DNA of 64,000 bases. Source: Diphasiastrum complanatum (lineage: Eukaryota > Streptophyta > Lycopodiopsida > Lycopodiales > Lycopodiaceae). This document shows, piece after piece, positions 54,568 through 64,000 of this stretch; position 1 is the stretch's first letter; each line of letters begins with the position of its first letter. A program made the translations under genes and the position numbers. The DNA is taken from contig CM055100.1 in NCBI GenBank assembly GCA_029204225.1, positions 18,526,244 to 18,590,243 of the forward strand, read 5' to 3'. The notes under the pieces are model-generated. The model worked only from the letters and a program-made list of their open reading frames with translations. It had not been told where the DNA came from and ran no database searches.

Positions 54568-57116
54568 AGAAGCGTCTTTGCTTTCGTTGTAAGAGTCCTG
54601 ACCATTTTGCCCGTGATTGCCGTCAGCCTCTCCCTACTACTACTGCTGTTTTTTACCATGAGGGCACTACTCCAGATGATTCCGATATCTACATTCATAT
54701 TTCTGATGAGCCTGACCTATCCTTTGAGTCTTCCACTGATTTACTTCCTGCTACTTGCCATGCTCAGCTTGCCTATGCTACTTGGACAGGGCGTCCTGGT
54801 CCTCGCTCCATTCGGTTACGTGTACGTATTACAGGTCGTGAGTATATTGCTGTAGTTGATAATGGCAGCACTCATTCTTTTATTAGCAGTTATATCACTA
54901 GTCGGATCTGTGCTTCACCTGTTCCTGCTTCACAGCCTCTCACAGTTGAGGTTGCCAGTTCCCATTCTTTTCCTAGTTCTCAGATGTTTCAGCGTTTACC
55001 ATACCGCATTGGAGATTTTTTTGGACAGGCAGATCTTTACATTATTCCTATGGAGCGTTATGATCTTATCCTTGGTGCTGATTGGTTTGCATCTCTTGGA
55101 GCCGTTACACTGGACTTGACACAGCAGACATTGACATTTGTACATGGTGCAGTTACACACTCACTTGTTGGCATTGATTCTCAGGGAGACTTCCAGTTGA
55201 TTTCTGGGAAGCAGTTTATTCGCAGCCTGCTGAAGGCTCATTGTGCAGCCTTATTATGTGTTCAGCGGGCAGTACCAGTTCCTCCAGTTTCTACTCCAGC
55301 AGCTATTCCTCAGGTGATCTCTGACTTATTACATCAGTATGCTTTTGTCTTTTCAGAACCTATGACACTACCACCATTACGTGACTTGAACCATCATATT
55401 GACTTGCATCCTGGTTCTGCTCCTCCTTCCCGTCCCCCTTATCGTATGTCTCGATCTGAGCGTGATGAGCTTGAGCTCCATATTACTGCCTTGTTGGATC
55501 AGGGTCTCATTGTTCCTAGTCACAGCCCTTTTGGTGCCCCTGTTCTCCTTGTTAGTAAGAAAGATGGTACCAAACGCCTTTGTATTGATTACCGTGCTTT
55601 AAATAAGTTGACTTTTCGTAATCAGTACCCTGTTCCACGCATGGATGACCTCTTTGACCAGCTCGGTACCTCTAAAATCTTTTCCAAGATACACCTTCGT
55701 TCTGGATATTACCAAATCAGGATGCACCCTTCTGACGAACATAAGACTGCTTTTCGTACTCATCTTGGTTTATATGAATTTCGTGTGCTTCCTTTTGGTG
55801 TTACTAATGGCCCTCCTATGTTCCAGAATGTGATGAATAATGTCATGCGTCTGCTTCTTGGTCATTGTGCCTTGGTTTATTTTGATGATATTCTTATTTT
55901 TAGTCAGTCTCTTGCTGAGCATGTTTCTCATCTTTCCTCTGTATTTCAGTTACGTGTACATCACCAGTTATTTGCTAAGTTGTCTAAATGTTCTTTTGCT
56001 GTTTTTGAGATCGAGTTTCTTGGTTTTCTTGTTTGTAATGGACACATTCGTCTGGACCCTCATAAGGTTCAGGCCATCCAGGATTGGCCTATACCAACTG
56101 ATATTCATCATGTTTGTATGTTCCTTGGGTTAGCCACTCACCTTCGTCGTCCAGTTCCTCATTTTGCCACTATTGCAGCTCCTCTTCATGCACTTTTGAA
56201 GAAGTCTAGTACTTTTCTTTGGACTTCTGATTGTCAGTCAGCGTTTGATACTCTTCGTCGTGCTGTTGTTGATGCTGCCGTAATGTGTTTACCACAGTTT
56301 GACCAGAAGTTTCTTGTTGAGACTGATGCTAGTAATGTTGGTTTGGGTGCTTTACTTCGCGTCGTCTTCGCTCTTATGAGCAACATTATTCTGTGCATGA
56401 GAAAGAGTTTCTTGCTATTATCTATGCTCTTAAGAAGTGTCATTATCTGTATCGAGTTCCATTTGACATTATTACTGATCACCAGTCTTTACGTTATCTG
56501 TTTTCTCAACGTGACCTTAGTGATCGTCAATTTCGTTGGTTGCAGTTTTTACAGTCTTTTAATTTTTCCATATTGTATCGTCCTGGTCGTGCTAACACTG
56601 CTGCTGATGCATTATCTCGTCTTCCAGCTTTGTTGAATACACTCGTTTCTACTATTCCTCCATGGTTTGATGATCTACCTGCAGCATACCTTACATGTTC
56701 TGATTTTCGTGATGTTTATAGTTCTGCCCCACCTGTTTCGTCCCGTCCTCATCAGGTTTACTCCATTGTTGACAACCGTCTTTATCGTTATGATTCTCTT
56801 TGTATTCCTAGTTCCTTGGGTATCCGTTCCCAATTGTTGTCGGATGCTCATTCCTCTCCTGTTGGGGGTCACTTTGGTTTTCGGAAGTCTTATGCTCGTC
56901 TCAAAGACCATTTCTATTGGCCCTCTCTTCGATTTGAGCTTGCTGTACTTATTCGTACCTGCCCTTTTTGTCTTCGTAATAAGTACTCCCGTGCTAAATT
57001 TGCTGGTTTGCTTTAGAGTTGGCCTATTCCTCATTGCCAGTGGACTGATAGATCTATGGACTTTATCCTTGGCCTTCCCCATACCCAGCGTGGTCAGGAT
57101 CATGTATGGTGGTAGT
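54568..57116 (+). pseudogene. Gypsy element F: protease, RT, RNase H, partial integrase
   Basis: It starts inside gag at [17 protein letters not shown]. The protease has [12 protein letters not shown], where the catalytic DTG is DNG. RT: SRPPYRMSRSERDELELHIT, KKDGTKRLCIDYRALNK, SGYYQIRMHPSDEHKTAFRT, and the catalytic YFDDILIF near 55880. RNase H: LVETDASNVGLGALL, a frame break near 56357, then EKEFLAIIYALKK and ITDHQSLRYLFSQRD. The integrase zinc finger is near 56850-56980 (HSSPVGGHF, CPFCLRNKY). A stop lies at 57014 and the core is cut after [12 protein letters not shown]. It encodes cDNA synthesis functions but is inactive in this copy. Confidence 0.9.
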
Positions 57117-57174
57117 TGCTTATGTGATGCTTTCATAGCTTAGCTCTAGATCAGCTGTGGCTCTATTCGTAACT

Positions 57175-60204
<3,030 letters not shown>

Positions 60205-60514
60205 ATCTGCATCTCATTCATAACATATGCATCATGTTCAACCATTTAACATAACATGCTAAACCTAACACCCTAACAAATGGCACAGTTAATATAACAC
60301 CCTAAACCCTAACAAATCATCCTAGACCCACAACCCCACAGCCATAACCATCAAAACAAGCCACAACCATAATCATCATAACCACATCCATAAACATCAT
60401 CAACCCCACCCCACGTCCTCATTGTGTCGTAGGCATTGCATCACAGGTATGTGCAGATTCAACATCAAAGCTGCACTTGTGTAGCATACACTTAAACCCA
60501 CGTAGAATGTATTA

Positions 60515-61345
60515 ATGGTCCAAGAATATAGTCCACTGGTTTGTGAAGCGGGTACGAACCCAAGGGACCGAGCCTGGCTTGATTCGGGTATCATCCAGTC
60601 AAAATGGCCGTTCGACGGGATAGAAACGCAATTCGGCCAGCGGATAACCTCGATAGGAACCTGTCGGAATAGACAAGACGAGGAAAGGACCGACGAAGAA
60701 CCCAAAACGTCCGTCCGAAGTTCGACGTTGAACAGGGCTTCAAGAACACTTTGTGAGGGACGGGACCTGAAAACATTTGGAATCGACAGAATGGCCCAGG
60801 AACACAGTCCACGAATTTGGATTCGAATGGCCCTTTGACGGGACAGAAACGCAATTAGGTCAAACGAAATGGACTAGTTTTGCAGCTTTTCGTCCGACGG
60901 TCCTGTTTCTCCAAACGGGATCCGTTTCAGGTGTCATCCGTTTTGGCCAGCGGACAATCTCGATAGGAACCTGTGGGAGCAGACGGGACGAGGACCGGAT
61001 GGACGGTAGGCCCAGTACGTCCTTCCGAAGTTCGACGTCAAACAGAGCTTCGGGGACACTTTGCCGAGATGGGACCTGAAAACATTCGGAATTGACAAAA
61101 TGGTCTGGAAATACAATCCAACGGTTTGTGATCCCGATACGATCTCAAGGGACCGAGCCTGGCTCTATTCGGTTGTCGTTCGGTCAAAATGGCCGTTCGA
61201 CGAGACGAGGAATGGACGGACGGCCTGTAGTGAATAAAATAGTTTTGCATGAGTAATTAGTAAGCTATTGAAGTTCATCTGGGGGGAAACCGATCACATC
61301 ATACAAGACACAATATTGTGTAGAACCGTGAGGACAGAGGTAGCT
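60515..61345. repeat. Satellite-like tandem repeat, units of about 270-312 bp
   Basis: The marker GGAA(C/T)ACA(G/A)TCCA(C/A) and relatives recur near 60527, 60799 and 61111. GATAGGAACCTGT and CCGAAGTTCGACGT recur once per unit (60652/60964 and 60713/61024). GGGACCGAGCCTGGCT occurs at 60563 and 61149. The block is followed by GTAATTAGTAAGCTATTGAA (61253). The CpG-rich composition differs from the surroundings. Confidence 0.8.
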
Positions 61346-61794
61346 ATACCCCTGTAGTGAATGGCATAGTTCTGCTGACCATTCACTCTTCTAGTGTCCA
61401 TTAACTTATGGAGTTCAAAATTGTGAACAACATGTTTTCCACAGTTGTTTTCATCAAGCCATGGAATTGAGGACGCACACCACACAAGCCCATCAAAACG
61501 TGCAAAAGTGTGGACCTATCGTATGCTTTAGGGCCAACGGCTAGCAAACAAACGGCGAAAAGAAGGACATCAAATACACTGTTGAGCAAGATTCTTCTGA
61601 TGATGAAGAGTACAAGCCTTCCAGTTAGCCAGGAAGAAAGTTCGATCTCTTCCATAACTGGCGAGTGCGACAGACGTACTGAAGCTGTTTGGTTACCGAC
61701 GGGGATGGTGTAAATGAAAGTCAATTAGAGCAGGTTTTGCAATCAATATAGAGTTTGAAAGGCAGTTGTGTTGGCTTTATACTGTTTTATGATT

Positions 61795-61990
61795 TAGGTT
61801 TTGGCTTCACTGCCCATTTCCTGAACTCAGAAACCCAACGAAGCAGTATATATCAGGCAATGTTCACTACCCTTCCATCTGGATATTTGGCCAGAAAGCC
61901 TTGCAAGAAAGCAATGGCCAAAAAGGTCCTTCTAGGGCATGCAGACGAAAGGACTGGTTGTGTCGCCTTTACGTACTCCCAGATTTTACC
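61795..61990 (-). pseudogene. SNF2 ATPase fragment, CLSY/DRD1-like (left arm)
   Basis: The inverted partner of 62150-62370. The minus strand encodes TFLAIAFLQGFLAKYPDGRV, then VNIA, a stop, and LLRWVSEFRKWAVKP. It shares the stop at the same place as the right arm, so the fragment had decayed before the arms were duplicated. Confidence 0.55.
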
Positions 61991-62149
61991 ACGCCATTAA
62001 TTGCTCCGTTTTCGACTCCACGTCAAACGTTTTTTGGTGAGCCTTCAGAGACAGTACCCACTGGTTTTTGATCAGTGGATCAGAAACCACTGGGTGCTGT
62101 CTCTGGAGGCTCACCATCAACGTTTCACGTGAAGTCGAAAACGGAGCAA

Positions 62150-62370
62150 TTGGTGATTGGCAAGATTCAGGAACACATACTGGCGTCAGAACTACTCCCA
62201 TCATCTTCATGCATTGGAAAGACATTTTTGACCATTGCTTTCTTGCATAGCTTCTTGGTCAAACATCCAAATGAAAGGGTATTGATCATTGCCTAATCTA
62301 TGCTGCTTCCTTGGGTGTCTGAGTTTAGGAAATGGGTCTTGAAGCCCATAAAATTTCTTTTCAAACTGTG
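62150..62370 (+). pseudogene. SNF2 ATPase fragment, CLSY/DRD1-like (right arm)
   Basis: Encodes CIGKTFLTIAFLHSFLVKHP, then NERVLIIA, a stop, and SMLLPWVSEFRKW. This fits motif I (GxGKTF) to motif Ia of the plant-specific SNF2 subfamily that includes CLASSY and DRD1, proteins that recruit Pol IV/V in RNA-directed DNA methylation. The upstream glycine-rich loop is degenerate, and a codon is missing where the family has an AP(K/R) step. Only about 60 residues remain. Confidence 0.6.
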
Positions 62371-62794
62371 TTTTTATTGCAAAACATGCTTTAATTGACT
62401 TTCACTCACACCGTCCCTGTCATATACCAAGCAACTTCAATACTTCTGTCACACCTCAAACTTATGGAAGAGCTGGAACTTTCTGTCTGGTGAAGTGAAG
62501 GCTTGTACTCCTCATCATCATCAGAATCTTGCTCAACAGTATCTTTGGTATCCTCCTTGTGGTCGTTTGTTCCCCAAACCCTAAACCCCAAACCAAACAA
62601 AAGGCCAACATTTTAGCGCGTTTTCAGGTGTTTGTGTGGTGTGCATCCCCGATTCCGTAGCGTGATGAAAACAACTGCAACAAAACTGCTACTAATAGTG
62701 CTGAATGGTGGTCAGAACCGTGCCATTCACTACAGGGAGTGAATGGTCACCAGAAGAGTGGATGGTCATCATAACTGTGCCATTCACTACCGGG

Positions 62795-63058
62795 AACCAG
62801 GAGACCTACTGGCTGGCCCGACGACGAGGGACCCTTTCCCGGACCGTGGCCAGTTGTCTATGGTGAAGTTAATTCCAATCCGCTGCGTTTCCTTGCCCTC
62901 GCCAGCTGGGGCAGAGGGGGAGCAGGTTCGAGGACCGTGAGGGCACGTAGCTGCAGCTCCGGTAGTCGTCCCATTATCTCTCGCTGGCTCTCGTGAATTC
63001 TGCTTCTTGCTTCCGTTCGTTGTGTCGGCGGACATGTACTAGGACATCCTCCGATTAG
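62795..63058. other. CpG-rich spacer, no gene seen
   Basis: GC-rich single-copy-looking sequence between the foldback and the second satellite-like unit. No domain is visible in the open stretches. Confidence 0.4.
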
Positions 63059-63059
63059 T

Positions 63060-63545
63060 CATGCTCCAGGAACACAGTCCACAGGTTCGTGATCCCGATA
63101 CGAACCCAAGGGATCGAGCCTGGCTCGATTCGGGTATCGTTCGGTCAAAATGGCCCTTCGACTGGAGAGAAACGCAATTAGGTCAAGCAAAATGGACTAG
63201 TTTTGCAACTCTCCGTCTGACGGCCCCGTTTCTCCAAACGGGATCCGTTTTAGGTGCCGTCTGTTTCGGCCAGTGGACAACCTCGATATGAACCTGTGGG
63301 AACAAACAGGATGAGGAAACGACCGACGGTCGGCCCGCAACATTTGTCCGAAGTTCGACGTTAAACAGGGCTTCAGGGACACTTTGTCCGGGCGGGACCT
63401 GAATACTGGGAGATGTTTGGGAGCCCCCCTGTTGGTACGCAAAATTTCGACAGCATGTTGTAGCGTGTTGAAGTAGTGCCATAAGTAATTAGTAAGCTGT
63501 TGAAGTTCATCTGGGGAAAAACCGATCTCATCAACCGAGACACAG
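63060..63545. repeat. Second copy of the satellite-like unit
   Basis: Shares, in the same order and orientation, AGGAACACAGTCCAC, GGGATCGAGCCTGGCT, AAATGGACTAGTTTTGCA, TTTCTCCAAACGGGATCCG, CCGAAGTTCGACGT and GTAATTAGTAAGCTGTTGAA with 60515-61345. Confidence 0.8.
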
Positions 63546-64000
63546 TAGTGTGTAGGTCTGCTGCACCTACGCCTTTGCCATCAGCGTCGGATCTGCACGG
63601 CCCATCCACATCCTCCGCTTTCGCACCTACACCTATGCCACCACCTCCAGGTCCGCATCGTCCATCCACATCCTCCCAGCCATCCACATCCCGAGGCACC
63701 AGACAGATGTCCATGCCGGGATCTTTCAGAGAGGGGCAGCACATAGCACAGATGTTCTATGACCTAAACCTCCCCTTTATCATGGCATCATCCCGCATCT
63801 TTCGAGAGGCTATCTCGAAAGTTGCAGTCTGCAGGACCAGCTACACACCACCCACAGCCGACGCACTACGCGGCCCTTTGTTCCGGGAGCGGGTTGCTTC
63901 CGTGAGAGAGAGACTAGCCGCACTGCAGGAGGCTTGGGATAGATACGGCTGTTCCATCATGGCGATGGAGGTTGTGACGGACAATGCGTCCAACTGTCGC
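63541..64000 (+). pseudogene. Second hAT (DUF659) transposase, N-terminal part, deleted
   Basis: Open plus-strand frame running to the right edge. A Pro/Ser-rich stretch is followed by GQHIAQMFYDLNLPFIMASS, RIFREAISKVAV, LRGPLFRERVASV and DRYGCSIM, the canonical start of DUF659 hAT transposases. It then reads AMEVVTDNASNC. In the related copy at 57175-60204 about 50-60 residues, including SDGWTD with its catalytic Asp, separate these motifs. This copy therefore has an internal in-frame deletion. The gene continues past base 64000. Confidence 0.8.

Larger units (their letters stand above)
53255..57174 (+). mobile_element. Gypsy element F, chimeric, inserted in the hAT gene
   Basis: Layout: LTR (53255-53697), PBS, short leader, inverted leader, inverted LTR of another subfamily (54106-54567), gag zinc knuckle to integrase zinc finger (54568-57116), and the last 58 bases of an LTR (57117-57174). 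The flanks are CCGTT (53250-53254) and CCGTC (57175-57179), a 5-bp target duplication with one mismatch. The minus-strand proline-rich hAT frame continues across the two flanks, so the element landed in that gene. It lost gag, the integrase core and most of its 3' LTR. Confidence 0.8.
61350..62794. mobile_element. 1.44-kb foldback carrying inverted SNF2 (CLSY/DRD1-like) fragments
   Basis: The two halves (61350-62073 and 62078-62794) are imperfect reverse complements around a 4-base centre AGTG. The ends are CCCTGTAGTGAATGGC (left) and its near match CCCGGTAGTGAATGGC on the right, read inward; the right end is duplicated at 62722-62737. The near-centre arms (61994-62073 and 62078-62153) match almost completely. 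Mid arms at 61560-61730 and 62395-62600 both encode VEQDS.DDEEYKPS. The inner arms encode matching SNF2 peptides. No target duplication was found. A transcript across it would fold into a long hairpin. Confidence 0.75.

Noticed and set aside
61401-61724. 107-codon minus-strand frame as a membrane protein
   Set aside because: It is the antisense of the foldback left arm, whose other strand reads the acidic peptide shared with the right arm.
63373-63744. Gly/Asp-rich minus-strand open frame
   Set aside because: Antisense of the Pro-rich N-terminus of the second hAT.

Overview
This window is nuclear DNA from a land plant with a large, repeat-rich genome. The evidence is the set of plant retroelement families (Copia and Gypsy elements primed by initiator-Met tRNA, a chromodomain Gypsy, LINE remnants), DUF659-type hAT transposases, one U-box gene of plant type whose exons are spread over about 21 kb by transposon-filled introns, and many microsatellites. 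A gymnosperm or fern would fit, but the sequence alone does not name the species. There are no operons, CRISPR arrays, rRNA or recognisable tRNA genes.

Only two host genes look intact. A small single-exon Tudor-like gene lies on the minus strand (16890-17363). A U-box gene resembling PUB62/PUB63 lies on the plus strand (28851-50143). Nine proposed exons keep one reading frame: an N-terminal exon, the U-box split over exons 1-4, a conserved C-terminal module over exons 5-7, and a tail. Its introns hold a 5.5-kb Gypsy derivative with a solo LTR inside it (intron 1), a decayed Gypsy pol and a MULE-like MITE with a 10-bp target duplication (intron 4), and a GC-rich inverted repeat (intron 7). The 3' tail may use a GC-AG intron.

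Layout. 1-2266: 5' part of a minus-strand Copia element. 2.3-4.5 kb: 3' end of a second Copia. 4.9-6.3 kb: decayed transposase-like gene. 7.1-8.1 kb: Gypsy gag. 8.6-11.0 kb: repeat-rich leader and gag zinc knuckles of another element. 11.2-13.8 kb: Copia gag and LINE remnants with a GC-rich hairpin. 14-16.9 kb: no gene. 16.9-19 kb: Tudor-like gene and a 63-bp tandem repeat. 19.3-23.9 kb: broken Copia polyprotein with an insertion, joined to an inverted Copia fragment. 24-27.2 kb: degenerate tandem repeats. 27.2-50.2 kb: U-box gene. 50.5-52.7 kb: second MITE copy, palindromes and a 112-aa ORF. 52.7-60.2 kb: minus-strand hAT gene with a proline-rich, AT-hook tail, split by a Gypsy element. 60.5-63.5 kb: satellite-like repeats around a 1.44-kb foldback. 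63.5-64 kb: start of a second, deleted hAT.

The observations most worth following up are: (1) the foldback at 61350-62794, whose arms are inverted copies of a fragment resembling the CLSY/DRD1 SNF2 ATPases of RNA-directed DNA methylation; (2) a chromodomain Gypsy in intron 1 that keeps gag, protease, integrase C-terminus and chromodomain but has about 1.8 kb of unrecognised sequence in place of RT, RNase H and integrase core; (3) a head-to-head pair of different LTRs at 53255-54567; (4) the MITE family with its C-rich core.
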